A stretch of 64,000 nt of DNA from Clostridioides difficile (GCF_900243075.1 NZ_OEZH01000120.1:1-64000); one strand, 5' to 3'. Counted from the first letter of the stretch, positions 8,947 to 18,174 are shown. The notes: generated by a model not told the origin, from the sequence alone. A program made the numbers and translations.

Positions 8947-10530
8947 TTGCCAAATTTTAATTTAAAAATACTATTTTTAGGAAACTACATTCTATCACTT
9001 CTCTTCATGGGAATATCTACAAGCATTGAAACTTATATGAGTGTTCAAAGCATTATTCCCTTAATAATTTCAACATTATTGCTTATAGATATTACATATA
9101 TAACCTCTTGTAATGTCAGAGAAAATAACATTATTTCATTGTTCTGTGGATTGCTAGCACTAGATAGTTGGTATTTACTCTTATCATTTGTAGCCACACC
9201 AATAGGCACTATTGTTTTTAAAATATTAAGCACAATTATAACGTATGTCTCTATTAAATTTATATTTTTATTTTTGTTTCAAGGTAGTGGATACAAGTTT
9301 CGTAAGATAACAGATATTTTATTGTTTATCACCTGTATTGGTTCAATTATAGGAGCATTTATCTCTGACAGGATGTATGCTTGTATGTATGGAATACAAT
9401 TTGTTATAAGTATAATAAGCTTTTTCTATATTATTTTTTATCATTGGAAAAGGGTCGCTTTTGTCATAAGAAATGAAAAAAAACCTATATTGATTTCTGT
9501 ATTTATAACAGTTATAGGATTCCTCGTTTATTATTTTTTAACACTAAGAATATCAAATCATATTGGTAATTTTGGAATCTATCTAACTGTATTGATATTT
9601 TCTATGAGTATTCACGGTATTGTACTTAAAGAAAATGATAGTTTTCCTATTTCAACAGTTTTTAACTTAAAACAAAGGGCTGTTTTTCTTTTTATAAGCA
9701 TTCTAGTAATTAGTTTGGTAGTACTGTTTGGTGGTGGTAATTTTTCTATAATATTAATAGCCATAAATGTTTTATTTATGCTTATTTTTCTTTGTAACAT
9801 TATTTTGGAATTTAACCTTAGAGATGAAAAAAATAAAATAGTTAAAAATAGCAAGTATACTTTTGCATTAGAAAAATTACAACAAGAGGAACGACTAAAA
9901 ACAGAGTTTTCTAATTTTTTACATGATGATGTATTACAAGACTTGCTTTCAATAAAAAATATGACAAGTAAGTCATATCGACCAGAAGTACAAGATATTA
10001 TATATGAAACACTTAATAACTTAAATACACGTATAAGAAAGCAGATGCAAGACTATCATCCTGTTATTTTGAAAAATTTAACAGTAAAAGAAAATTATCA
10101 GAATTTAATTGAAAGTGTTTCTTCATCCTTTCCACAAAGAAATATTTGTGTTTCATTTAGGTGTTCTGATACTTTATTCTTAGTTGAACCATATGATATA
10201 TTGATATACCGACTGATTAAAGAATTATTGACAAACGTATATAAACACTCAAATGGTAGTCACGCGTGGATAACTTTAGCACTAGAAAAAGATATAATAA
10301 AATTAAATATCAGTGATAATGGTATTACAGATACATCTTTTAAAACTCCTTTAGATATAACTAAAACCACTTTTGATACAGTAAAGCATAAAGGTATTAT
10401 CTCAATTAAAGAACAAGTAGAAAATCTAGGAGGAACGATAAATATTTCTGATAATATACCTTATGGAGTTTGTGTACAAATTACAATTCCTATGAAAGGA
10501 GATGGTTCTTATAAATATTTTGTTAGTTGA
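8947..10530 (+). CDS. Membrane sensor histidine kinase, NarL/HisKA_3 class
   Basis: 527 residues, probable TTG start at 8947, chosen because AAGGAGGTG lies 8-10 bases upstream and the hydrophobic N-terminus begins at once. About eight to ten membrane helices fill residues 5-285. The dimerisation domain carries FLHDDVLQDLLSIKNM, with H326 the phospho-acceptor of the HisKA_3 class, and the ATP-binding domain has LIKELLTNVYKHSNGSHAWI (N-box) and ISDNG. There is no separate extracellular domain, so it probably senses a membrane or intramembrane signal, maybe the adjacent transporter. The response regulator gene overlaps its end by 29 bases. Confidence 0.85.
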   Translation: MPNFNLKILFLGNYILSLLFMGISTSIETYMSVQSIIPLIISTLLLIDITYITSCNVRENNIISLFCGLLALDSWYLLLSFVATPIGTIVFKILSTIITYVSIKFIFLFLFQGSGYKFRKITDILLFITCIGSIIGAFISDRMYACMYGIQFVISIISFFYIIFYHWKRVAFVIRNEKKPILISVFITVIGFLVYYFLTLRISNHIGNFGIYLTVLIFSMSIHGIVLKENDSFPISTVFNLKQRAVFLFISILVISLVVLFGGGNFSIILIAINVLFMLIFLCNIILEFNLRDEKNKIVKNSKYTFALEKLQQEERLKTEFSNFLHDDVLQDLLSIKNMTSKSYRPEVQDIIYETLNNLNTRIRKQMQDYHPVILKNLTVKENYQNLIESVSSSFPQRNICVSFRCSDTLFLVEPYDILIYRLIKELLTNVYKHSNGSHAWITLALEKDIIKLNISDNGITDTSFKTPLDITKTTFDTVKHKGIISIKEQVENLGGTINISDNIPYGVCVQITIPMKGDGSYKYFVS

Positions 10531-11122
10531 TGACCATATGCTTTTTGCTAAGAGCTTGTCTATTGCATTAGAAGAATACGAAGAAATCGAACAATTTTAT
10601 TCCACACAAGACATCCATAATCTTTCAGAAATGATTCAAGATAAAAGAATAGACATTGTCTTAATGGATATAAACCTTAGAGATTTAAGTGAATGTGATG
10701 GCTTAAAAGTAGCTTATAATTTATTAGAAACTAATCCAACTATTAAAATAATAATCTTGACTGGATATGACCTACCAGTTTATAAACATGAGGCAAAAAA
10801 AATAGGTATCTGTGGATTCCTTAATAAGAATATTAGCCCTGATAGTTTAATTGATTCATTATTAAAGGTCTATCAAGGGCGAACTTGTTTTTCATCTGAA
10901 AAGGATGAAATAATTATTGAAGATTTAACAAGTATGGAGAAAAAGATATTACAGCTTATCTGTAGTGGTAAAAAAAGAAAAATAATTGCTGATGAATTGT
11001 ATATAAGTGAAAGAACATTATCAAATCATTTACAGCACATATATGACAAGCTAGACGTTTCATCATCAGTTGAAGCTATTACGAAAGCCATTCAAATGGG
11101 TTATATTTCTCCAGTGTACTAA
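10502..11122 (+). CDS. Response regulator, NarL/FixJ (LuxR-HTH) family
   Basis: 206 residues. Receiver domain 1-120 with the acidic pair VDDH near residue 10, phospho-accepting D56 (VLMDINL) and the conserved Lys in FLNKNIS. The C-terminal LuxR-type helix-turn-helix is MEKKILQLICSGKKRKIIADELYISERTLSNHLQHIYDKL. The ATG at 10502 directly abuts AAAGGAG, which is too close for normal initiation; coupling to translation of the overlapping kinase gene probably compensates. It pairs with the kinase and probably controls the Bce-type transporter upstream. Confidence 0.9.
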   Translation: MVLINILLVDDHMLFAKSLSIALEEYEEIEQFYSTQDIHNLSEMIQDKRIDIVLMDINLRDLSECDGLKVAYNLLETNPTIKIIILTGYDLPVYKHEAKKIGICGFLNKNISPDSLIDSLLKVYQGRTCFSSEKDEIIIEDLTSMEKKILQLICSGKKRKIIADELYISERTLSNHLQHIYDKLDVSSSVEAITKAIQMGYISPVY

Positions 11123-11130
11123 AAAAGGTG

Positions 11131-11245
11131 GGTGTCTCAAAATGAACTTTCTAGTTCATGAGGCACTCTCCTTTGTATTAAATCAAATATATTTTCATCA
11201 TTTCAACAATTAAGAAGAGGCTTCTCTCTATTTTGATACAACTCC
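11131..11245. repeat. About 115-bp repeated element, copy 1 (MITE-like)
   Basis: Begins GGTGTCTCAAAATGAAC and ends near ATTTTGATACAACTCCC. It is largely the same sequence as 19469-19580 and stands in the same place, just after a gene end. Its left half folds into a GTGTCTCAAAATGAAC / GTTCATGAGGCAC hairpin followed by CTCTCCTTT, so it also serves as the terminator of the response regulator gene. Confidence 0.7.
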
Positions 11246-11323
11246 CTTTTTAATACACTATTTATTTTTATATATAACCATATTTTAAACAACTAAAAAA
11301 CAACTAATATCTTAATAAATATC

Positions 11324-12250
11324 TCAATACATATCCTCATAACACATATCACCATAATTACAAGCAGGTAAAGAACTCTCCTCACTTAAATACGACTCAA
11401 ATTCACATCCAAACAGAATTGTTGGTTCTATATATATTTCCATAGCTGTATATCTCCATCTTCTTACTTTTGCCTCTATAACCTTGTAAAAATCTTCTAA
11501 ACTATACCCTTCTTTTAATTTTTTATCTATAAGTTCCTTAGTTATACTTAAATCAACTTTAAAATTTTTTCCAGATTCATTATTTAATTTTCTTATAATA
11601 ATTTCATGTATACTTTCTGGACTTTCATAAGTCGAATCTTTAGTCAAATCTTCATCCGAATTTTCAAAGGTATTTTTATTTAAATTCTTTTTATTTAAAT
11701 TATTTTTTAATAATTCTTTTTTCTTTGTCTCATTTTCTGTTTCATACCCAGTATGAATTATTGAATCATAATCTTTGTCTATACTCTCTTCATTTATACG
11801 GCTGTATGTGTTGGTATTATTGCTCTTGAACAACTCATCTCTATGTTTATATTTCATTGTTTTTTGGTTATTGTTAATAGTTCCATTAATGTATTTCTCT
11901 ATATTTTTAAAAATATCACTATTCTTCGTTACAATCTCTGCATTACTATTTTCAGAACAAACATAACTGTATACAGAACAACAATTTCCCTTTACTCCTC
12001 TCCTTATTAATCTCAATATACCTAAATCTATAAATTCATTTACAAGTCTACTTATTGTAGATATAGATACATCAAGGTCAGATGCAGCTTTCCTTACCGT
12101 CATCATAAATTGTCCTCTTGGCAGAGTTCCTTTTAATCTTTGTATATTTTCTTTTCTCATTACATAGTGATTAAATCTTATTCTATTTACATCACTTCGT
12201 TCATTAAAATACAATACTGCTGAATTTAATTGATAAAAACCATTACTCAT
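11324..12250 (-). CDS. Phage/plasmid-type replication protein (winged helix plus conserved phage C-terminal domain)
   Basis: 308 residues. Residues 45-100 form a winged helix (MMTVRKAASDLDVSISTISRLVNEFIDLGILRLIRRG). A long Asn/Lys/Glu-rich linker (about 115-215) leads to a C-terminal domain LIDKKLKEGYSLEDFYKVIEAKVRRW...LFGCEFESYL, which matches the conserved C-terminus of phage replication/DnaD-like proteins (the Phg_2220_C type). Such proteins recruit helicase at a phage or plasmid origin. Here no other phage gene is nearby, so it may be an orphan left from a prophage or a domesticated gene. It has its own ribosome binding site (TTGGAGGAGTGGGAAT). Confidence 0.65.
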   Translation of the reverse strand: MSNGFYQLNSAVLYFNERSDVNRIRFNHYVMRKENIQRLKGTLPRGQFMMTVRKAASDLDVSISTISRLVNEFIDLGILRLIRRGVKGNCCSVYSYVCSENSNAEIVTKNSDIFKNIEKYINGTINNNQKTMKYKHRDELFKSNNTNTYSRINEESIDKDYDSIIHTGYETENETKKKELLKNNLNKKNLNKNTFENSDEDLTKDSTYESPESIHEIIIRKLNNESGKNFKVDLSITKELIDKKLKEGYSLEDFYKVIEAKVRRWRYTAMEIYIEPTILFGCEFESYLSEESSLPACNYGDMCYEDMY

Positions 12251-12799
12251 ATTCCCACTCCTCCAATTTAAATAGATAATTTGTTTGTAAAGTTTTTAGA
12301 TTTCTAAATAACTTATTAAATGATTATTTTTATTAAAAAGTATTCTTTGATATTTTCATTTTAAAGTTTTAAGTGTAATAAGTTAATAGTTCAGATTTAA
12401 CTTTTTTATTTAAACAATAAATTTAATATTATTTTTAATATAAAAATTTTATTAAATTTAGTATGTAATTTTTTAATCTTATTTTATCCTCTCTATACTC
12501 TTGTGCTAGATAATAAATTCCATAATATTCTCTAGTTTACGTCTTAACTAGTTTATATTGTGATTTATTTAATTACAGATTATTTACATAATAACTCATC
12601 CATATCAAAAATAAATCACTATGGTATACTAATTATTATGAAGATTATACTTATATGCAAAGATAAATATAAAACATCTTATATCTTTTATTAATTATAA
12701 AAAATTGGACGCTATCTTATTTATCATAAATTACAAAAACATAAAATTTCATTACTATAAATTAATTAATACACATTTTACACAATAAGGAGGTTGTAT
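12251..12799. other. Intergenic between divergent genes, 549 bp
   Basis: Very AT-rich. It must contain promoters for the leftward replication-type gene and the rightward AraC regulator. I see no hairpin, dyad or ORF that I can support; an origin-like role is possible for AT-rich DNA next to a replication protein but has no sequence support here. Confidence 0.4.
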
Positions 12800-13720
12800 A
12801 TGACAAACGCTAAAAGTAAAAAAGAATATCTAAATCGTATTTGCAAAGTACAAGACTATATAGAAGAACATTTACATGAACCTCTTTCCCTTGATGAACT
12901 TTCTAATATAGCAGGTTTTTCAAAGTTTCATTTTCATAGAATTTTCAAAGCAATAGAAAAAGAAACATTGTCACAGTACGTAAATAGACTAAAACTAGAG
13001 AATGCAACTGCTTTTCTTATTCATCGAACTGACATGACCATTACTGACATTGCACATTACTTTGGTTTTACTGACTCAGCAGTTTTTTCTAGAGCATTCA
13101 AAAATTACTATAAAATAAGCCCTATAAAATATAGAAATAATTATAGCAAGAATTGCAAAGAACCATATAAAATTTCTCAGTACAATAGAAGCATATCAAA
13201 ACCTAAATGTAAGAATACTAGAGAGGTTAAGGGGGAAATTGAAATTCTAGAACTTGATAATATAAATACTGTTTACACTAGATATACTGGCTCATATGGT
13301 AATCTAACTAGTACTTTCCCAAAACTTTTAGAGAGGTTATTCACATATGCCAGTGAGCAGAATCTAATTGGACTTGAAAACACAAAAATACTAGCCATTT
13401 ATCATGATAATCCACAGTTTACACAGGAGCATCACTTAAGGACTAGTATTTGTATGACCATTCCAGATAATATTGTTGTCAAAGAGAATGACAATCTTGG
13501 CAATATGATAATACCTTCTGGAAAATATCTTGTGGGACATTTTGATATTTCAAAATCTGAATATAGTGATGCGTGGGATTTTATGTATAATGAGTGGCTA
13601 TCTAATGGTAATTATAAGCTACGTGCCTCCTTCCCTTTTGAAGTATATCTTAACAACCCACACAATCACCCTCAAAGTAGACACTTGGTCGATATATATT
13701 TACCTATAGAACCTTTTTAA
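12800..13720 (+). CDS. AraC-family regulator with GyrI-like effector-binding domain
   Basis: 306 residues from the ATG at 12800, which lies 6 bases after AAGGAGG. Residues 8-110 are the two AraC helix-turn-helix motifs (IEEHLHEPLSLDELSNIAGFSKFHFHRIFK and MTITDIAHYFGFTDSAVFSRAFKNYY). Residues 140-306 are a GyrI-like/SOUL domain that binds drugs or other small hydrophobic ligands (EIEILELDNINTVYTRYTGSYGN...SGKYLVGHFDIS...FPFEVYLN). Proteins of this Rob/BltR-like design act as one-component drug sensors. It precedes a UvrA-like ABC protein by 84 bases and probably activates that operon. Confidence 0.88.
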   Translation: MTNAKSKKEYLNRICKVQDYIEEHLHEPLSLDELSNIAGFSKFHFHRIFKAIEKETLSQYVNRLKLENATAFLIHRTDMTITDIAHYFGFTDSAVFSRAFKNYYKISPIKYRNNYSKNCKEPYKISQYNRSISKPKCKNTREVKGEIEILELDNINTVYTRYTGSYGNLTSTFPKLLERLFTYASEQNLIGLENTKILAIYHDNPQFTQEHHLRTSICMTIPDNIVVKENDNLGNMIIPSGKYLVGHFDISKSEYSDAWDFMYNEWLSNGNYKLRASFPFEVYLNNPHNHPQSRHLVDIYLPIEPF

Positions 13721-13804
13721 TAACCTCATCTAAACTTTCTTGTATTAAGGATTAATATATTCTTATTTTACGGTTTGATAAAATTGATAAAATGAGGTGA
13801 ACCA

Positions 13805-16225
13805 ATGAAAGAAATAAAAATTAATGGAGCAAAGATACACAATCTTAAAAATATAGATGTTTCTATTCCCAAAGATAAACTTGTTGTTGCAACAGGTGTC
13901 AGTGGCTCAGGTAAATCTAGCCTTATGTTTGACATTGTATTTGAGGAAGGACGTAAACAATATCTGCAATCTTTAGGTATACTTGCAGGTATTGATAGTG
14001 AGGATAAATTCGATAATATTCAAGGTTTAGCTCCCACTATAGCTGTTCAACAAAATATTATTCGCCAGAGCAATCCTCGTTCAACAGTAGGCACAAGAAC
14101 CAATATTCTCAACATGCTTACACTATTGTATTCAGTAGAAGGTCAAATAATGTGTACAATGTGTAATACTCCTGTAGGCAATAATCTAATTTGCAATAAT
14201 TGTGGGCATGAAGAAGAACGATTGAGACCAAGCTATTTCTCATACAACTCTTCAGATGGAATGTGTATGAAATGTTCTGGACATGGAGCATATTTTGAGA
14301 TTAATATTGAAAAGTTAGTCCTTGATAAGCACGATACCCTAAAACAAATCTTAGATAGAGCAAAAATTACACCAGGATATTTGAGAGTGTTCTCTAAAAA
14401 ATTCAACGATTATTTAGATATACAGTTCTTACAATTACCTGAAGAAGTAAAGAATGAAGTACTCTATGGTCATTATGAAAATGGTAAAAAAAGTTCTTCT
14501 TTATCAAAGGTATTTCACAATCGTTACAAAAGGGGTGAAGATTTGAATGGAATTTATACTATGACTCCTTGTTCTGATTGCAATGGCTTCAAGATTGGTG
14601 AAGAAGCACGTACAGTACTCTTAAATGGAAAACATATTGGAGAACTTGGAAAAATGACGATTTTAGAAATTGATGATTTCCTTAAAATCTTATTAGACCA
14701 AGGGAATTTAAACACATTTGGTACAAACCTTGTAAATGATATTTTGTCCAAAACTCGACATTTAATAGAATCACGATTAGGTCATCTATCCTTATACCGA
14801 GAAATGTCAACTTTAAGTGGTGGGGAAATGCAAAGACTATTTTTAAATTCACATCTCGATTCAGAGATGGATTCATTAATTTATGTGCTTGATGAACCAA
14901 CTGCTGGATTGCATGAATCAGAAAAAATAGACATCTTAAAATCAATAAAGAAACTTAAAGACTTAGGCAATACGGTCATAGTGGTTGAACATGATAAAAA
15001 TACAATTGAGATGGCAGAGCATATTATTGATATTGGTCCAAAGGCTGGTGTTGAAGGTGGTCAATTAGTATATCAAGGAGATTTAGAAGGTCTACTTCAA
15101 TCCGACAAATCACTCACTGGACAATATCTATCTGGAAAATATCCAATGCCTAATAGAACAAGCAATAAAAATATTACACATACTGATAAAATACCTTGTA
15201 TAACTATTCAAAATGCAAATACAAATAATCTTAAAAATGTAACAGTATCATTACCTTTGGGTGCTATGGTTGGAATATCTGGCAAATCAGGTAGTGGCAA
15301 GAGTTCACTTATATCAGACACCTTACTTCCTCTTCTTAGAAGTCAATTTAATAACCACACTAGCAATAATCAAACAAATTCTACAGAAAGTGAAATAGGT
15401 GATGAAGACGATTATGCAGTTGTTGAGACTATTGCAGATAGATTGATTGGTACTAAACATATTTCTGGATATTCAGAGATATCTCAATCTCCTATTGGCA
15501 AAAATATGAACTCAACTCCTGCTTCTTATATTGGTATATGGGATAAGATACGTACACTATTTGCAAGTCAGCCAGAATCGTTAGAACGAGGATTTACAGC
15601 TGGTCATTTTTCATTTAACTCCAAAGGGGCTTGTCCTAAATGTAGTGGTAGTGGATATGAAAAGGTCTGGTTAGGAAATAATCTAAGTATAGACCACATA
15701 TGCAGTGAATGTCAGGGAAAAAGATTTAATGATGAATCTTTATCTATTAAATATAAAAATAAAAATATACATGATATTTTAAATATGAGTGTCTCTGAAG
15801 CTGTACATTTCTTCAAAGATATTCCAAATATTGTTTCACACTTAAATGTATTAGAACAAATAGGTATGGGGTATATAAAATTAGGTCAACCTACACCGAC
15901 TTTAAGTGGTGGTGAATCCCAAAGAATCAAGCTTGCAAAAGAAATTGGTAAAAAACGAAATGGTAATATCCTCTATGTATTAGATGAGCCAACTACTGGT
16001 CTAAGTTTGTATGATACTGCTAAGCTAATTCAACTATTAGATGAACTAGTATCAAATGGAAATTCTGTAATTGTTGTTGAGCATGATATAGATGTATTAA
16101 ATGTTTGTGACTGGATTGTTGAACTTGGTCCAGAAGGTGGTGACAAAGGAGGTTATATAATTTCAGAAGGTTCTCCAAAAGCTCTAAAAGAAAATCCAAA
16201 ATCTATAACAGGAAGGTATTTGTAA
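13805..16225 (+). CDS. UvrA-like ABC ATPase (UvrA2/DrrC type), copy 1
   Basis: 806 residues, shorter than the about 940 of housekeeping UvrA. Two ABC ATPase halves: Walker A GVSGSGKSS (about 32) and GKSGSGKSS (about 492), each with a LSGGE signature and Walker B (YVLDEPTAGLHESE, YVLDEPTTGLSLYD). Two zinc modules are seen: CTMCNTPVGNNLICNNC plus CMKCSGHGAYF, and CPKCSGSGYEK...CSECQGKRF. The family includes DNA-binding proteins that protect against DNA-intercalating drugs independently of UvrB. The gene sits between a drug-sensing AraC regulator and a serine hydrolase, which fits a resistance role. ATG at 13805 follows GAGGTGAACC. Confidence 0.85.
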   Translation: MKEIKINGAKIHNLKNIDVSIPKDKLVVATGVSGSGKSSLMFDIVFEEGRKQYLQSLGILAGIDSEDKFDNIQGLAPTIAVQQNIIRQSNPRSTVGTRTNILNMLTLLYSVEGQIMCTMCNTPVGNNLICNNCGHEEERLRPSYFSYNSSDGMCMKCSGHGAYFEINIEKLVLDKHDTLKQILDRAKITPGYLRVFSKKFNDYLDIQFLQLPEEVKNEVLYGHYENGKKSSSLSKVFHNRYKRGEDLNGIYTMTPCSDCNGFKIGEEARTVLLNGKHIGELGKMTILEIDDFLKILLDQGNLNTFGTNLVNDILSKTRHLIESRLGHLSLYREMSTLSGGEMQRLFLNSHLDSEMDSLIYVLDEPTAGLHESEKIDILKSIKKLKDLGNTVIVVEHDKNTIEMAEHIIDIGPKAGVEGGQLVYQGDLEGLLQSDKSLTGQYLSGKYPMPNRTSNKNITHTDKIPCITIQNANTNNLKNVTVSLPLGAMVGISGKSGSGKSSLISDTLLPLLRSQFNNHTSNNQTNSTESEIGDEDDYAVVETIADRLIGTKHISGYSEISQSPIGKNMNSTPASYIGIWDKIRTLFASQPESLERGFTAGHFSFNSKGACPKCSGSGYEKVWLGNNLSIDHICSECQGKRFNDESLSIKYKNKNIHDILNMSVSEAVHFFKDIPNIVSHLNVLEQIGMGYIKLGQPTPTLSGGESQRIKLAKEIGKKRNGNILYVLDEPTTGLSLYDTAKLIQLLDELVSNGNSVIVVEHDIDVLNVCDWIVELGPEGGDKGGYIISEGSPKALKENPKSITGRYL

Positions 16226-17247
16226 TGAGTAAAAACAACTGCTTAGATTTAATTTTTGAAAAAGTAGACCCTTTAAGTGTTGGCATGAGTTCAGAAAATC
16301 TTTCACAACTTGAACCTTTGATAATCTCACAATATAGCAACATAAATGGAATAATTATCGCAAGAAAAGGAAGTGTCGTCTTTGAAAAGTACTATAATGG
16401 ATATAATGCTGATAACACTTTTCATGTTGCATCAGTTACAAAAAGTATTATATCAGCCTTAATAGGTATTGCAATAGATAAAGGATATATAAAAGATGTT
16501 AACCAAAAGGTTGTTGATTTTTTCCCTGAATACACTTGTAGTCCTTCTGAAATATGTAAAAAGGCAGTAACTATACGTCACCTACTTACAATGACTGCAC
16601 CATATCCTTTTAAAAATATGAATGAGTCTTTAGAGAGACTTTGCAAACAAAAAGATTGGATAAAATATACCTTGAATCAACTTGGTCAAAAAGGTGAAAT
16701 TGGTACTTTCAAATATTCTTCAGCTGGAACGCACCTACTTTCAGCTATTATAACAAAAACTACTGGAAAATCTGCTCGTGAATTTGCTAATAAATACTTA
16801 TTTAAACCTATTGGTATGAAAATTATACCAGATTATGATATGAAAGATTTTGGTTTTGAAGATTTCTTTGGAAAAAATCTTAAGGGTTGGGCAAAAGATA
16901 GACAGGGCAATTCTACAGGTGGCTGGGGACTTACATTGAGTGCTAGAGATATGTTACGATTTGGTTTTCTGTATTTAAATAATGGTATTTGGAATAATAA
17001 ACGTATTATATCTAAATCATGGATTGAAGAATCAGTTAAAATGAATAGTAATGAGTACGGTTATCTATGGTGGTTATGTAAAAAAGATGGAGTTTTGTGG
17101 TATTCAGCAATGGGAGCTGGAGGAAATGCTATCTGTTGTATCCCACAATACGACTTAGTGATAGCCATACCATCTAAGATAGTGTTTAAACCTCGTGATA
17201 GATGGGAGCTTATTGAAAAACACATAATTACTTCTATAATAGACTAA
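16225..17247 (+). CDS. Serine hydrolase of the beta-lactamase/esterase (class C-like) family
   Basis: 340 residues. The nucleophile motif is S70-V-T-K73 (HVASVTKSIISAL), followed by the second-motif segment FKYSSAGTHLL (YSS where PBPs and class C enzymes have YxN) and GWGLTLSARDMLRFGFLYLNNG. No signal peptide is evident, so a cytoplasmic esterase or amidase role is likelier than periplasm-facing beta-lactamase. The stop of the UvrA-like gene and this start overlap as TAATG, so translation is coupled and the two proteins probably act in the same response. Confidence 0.85.
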   Translation: MSKNNCLDLIFEKVDPLSVGMSSENLSQLEPLIISQYSNINGIIIARKGSVVFEKYYNGYNADNTFHVASVTKSIISALIGIAIDKGYIKDVNQKVVDFFPEYTCSPSEICKKAVTIRHLLTMTAPYPFKNMNESLERLCKQKDWIKYTLNQLGQKGEIGTFKYSSAGTHLLSAIITKTTGKSAREFANKYLFKPIGMKIIPDYDMKDFGFEDFFGKNLKGWAKDRQGNSTGGWGLTLSARDMLRFGFLYLNNGIWNNKRIISKSWIEESVKMNSNEYGYLWWLCKKDGVLWYSAMGAGGNAICCIPQYDLVIAIPSKIVFKPRDRWELIEKHIITSIID

Positions 17248-17266
17248 TTAGTCTTAGATAGCCAAA

Positions 17267-17300
17267 CCCTCCACTATAACACCAGACTTTTGTTTGGTGT
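17267..17300. promoter_or_regulatory. Shared motif, copy A: probable operator of the double-HTH MerR regulator
   Basis: CCCTCCACTATAACACCAGA followed by CTTTTGTTTGGTG. The same motif, with few changes, recurs at 18090-18123. Within it CTCCACTATAA and CACCAGACT sit 11 bases apart, like a direct repeat. AACACCA/TGGTGTT also forms a 7-bp stem, so it could act as a weak terminator for the hydrolase gene. Confidence 0.5.
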
Positions 17301-17342
17301 TATTATGACTAGTACTATATATCTAAAAGGAGTTGAATACTA

Positions 17343-18089
17343 ATGGACACTTACACGACATCAGAGGTAGCAGATTTAATTGGTGTACATCCTAATACAG
17401 TACGTTTATATGAAGAACTCAACTTAATACCTAAACCTAAGCGTAATACCAATGGTTATCGTATCTTTAATGATTTTCATATAGAACAATTTAGATTTGC
17501 TCGTACAGCCATGAAAATTGAAGTGGTACAAAGAGGATTAAGAAAAGATGCTCTTGAGATTGTCAGAACATCAGCAAATAGAGAGTTTGACAAGGCTATT
17601 TGTCTTGTAAATCAATACTTACAACAATTAGAAATAGAAAAATCTAATGCCGAGGAAGCACTTACTATTGTTACACAGATTTTAAATGGAAATACTCCAG
17701 AAACAGATAAACTCTTTTTAACTAGAAAAGAAACTGCAGAACACTTAAATGTTACAATAGATACTTTGAGAAATTGGGAAATGAATGGTTTGTTAAAAGT
17801 AAAAAGAAAACAAAACGGTTATCGTGTATATACTGACGAAGATATAAAACGACTTAAAATCATAAGCGCACTTCGTTGTGCAAACTATTCTCTTTCAGCT
17901 ATTTTACGAATGCTAAATGCTTTATCTTCTAATCCGAATACTAATATTAAAACTGTCCTTGACACTCCAAAAGACGATGACGAAATTATCTCAGTATGTG
18001 ACAAACTGATAACTTCATTGAAAGAAGCTGAACATAACGCAAAAACCATGAAATCTCATCTTCAAATTATGAAAAAACAATTTTCCTAG
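17343..18089 (+). CDS. Regulator with two MerR-type DNA-binding domains
   Basis: 248 residues with two separate MerR winged helices: residues 3-70 (TTSEVADLIGVHPNTVRLYEELNLIPKPKRNTNGYRIF) and residues 127-190 (LTRKETAEHLNVTIDTLRNWEMNGLLKVKRKQNGYRVY). The first is followed by a helical linker, and the second by about 55 residues ending in a coiled coil. No effector-binding domain is visible. It could bridge two half-sites on DNA as one chain. It is followed by an MFS pump gene, and a similar motif precedes both genes, so self-regulation plus pump control is likely. Start ATG at 17343 follows AAAAGGAGTTGAATACTA. Confidence 0.85.
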   Translation: MDTYTTSEVADLIGVHPNTVRLYEELNLIPKPKRNTNGYRIFNDFHIEQFRFARTAMKIEVVQRGLRKDALEIVRTSANREFDKAICLVNQYLQQLEIEKSNAEEALTIVTQILNGNTPETDKLFLTRKETAEHLNVTIDTLRNWEMNGLLKVKRKQNGYRVYTDEDIKRLKIISALRCANYSLSAILRMLNALSSNPNTNIKTVLDTPKDDDEIISVCDKLITSLKEAEHNAKTMKSHLQIMKKQFS

Positions 18090-18123
18090 CCCTCCACTCT
18101 AACTCCAGACTTTGATTTGTGTG
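18090..18123. promoter_or_regulatory. Shared motif, copy B, before the MFS pump
   Basis: CCCTCCACTCTAACTCCAGA followed by CTTTGATTTGTGTG, beginning one base after the regulator's stop codon. It matches copy A at 17267 at nearly all positions through the first 29 bases. Proposed binding site of the regulator encoded between them. Confidence 0.5.
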
Positions 18124-18164
18124 CTATCCTTAAGAGCAAGAAAAATTCAACACACAAATCAAAG
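18110..18164 (+). promoter_or_regulatory. 14-bp inverted repeat overlapping the MFS ribosome binding site
   Basis: CTTTGATTTGTGTG (18110-18123) and its exact complement CACACAAATCAAAG (18151-18164). The right arm ends in the first bases of AAAGGAGGAA, the ribosome binding site of the pump gene starting at 18175. In mRNA this would form a hairpin that partly hides the site. Confidence 0.65.
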
Positions 18165-18174
18165 GAGGAATAGG

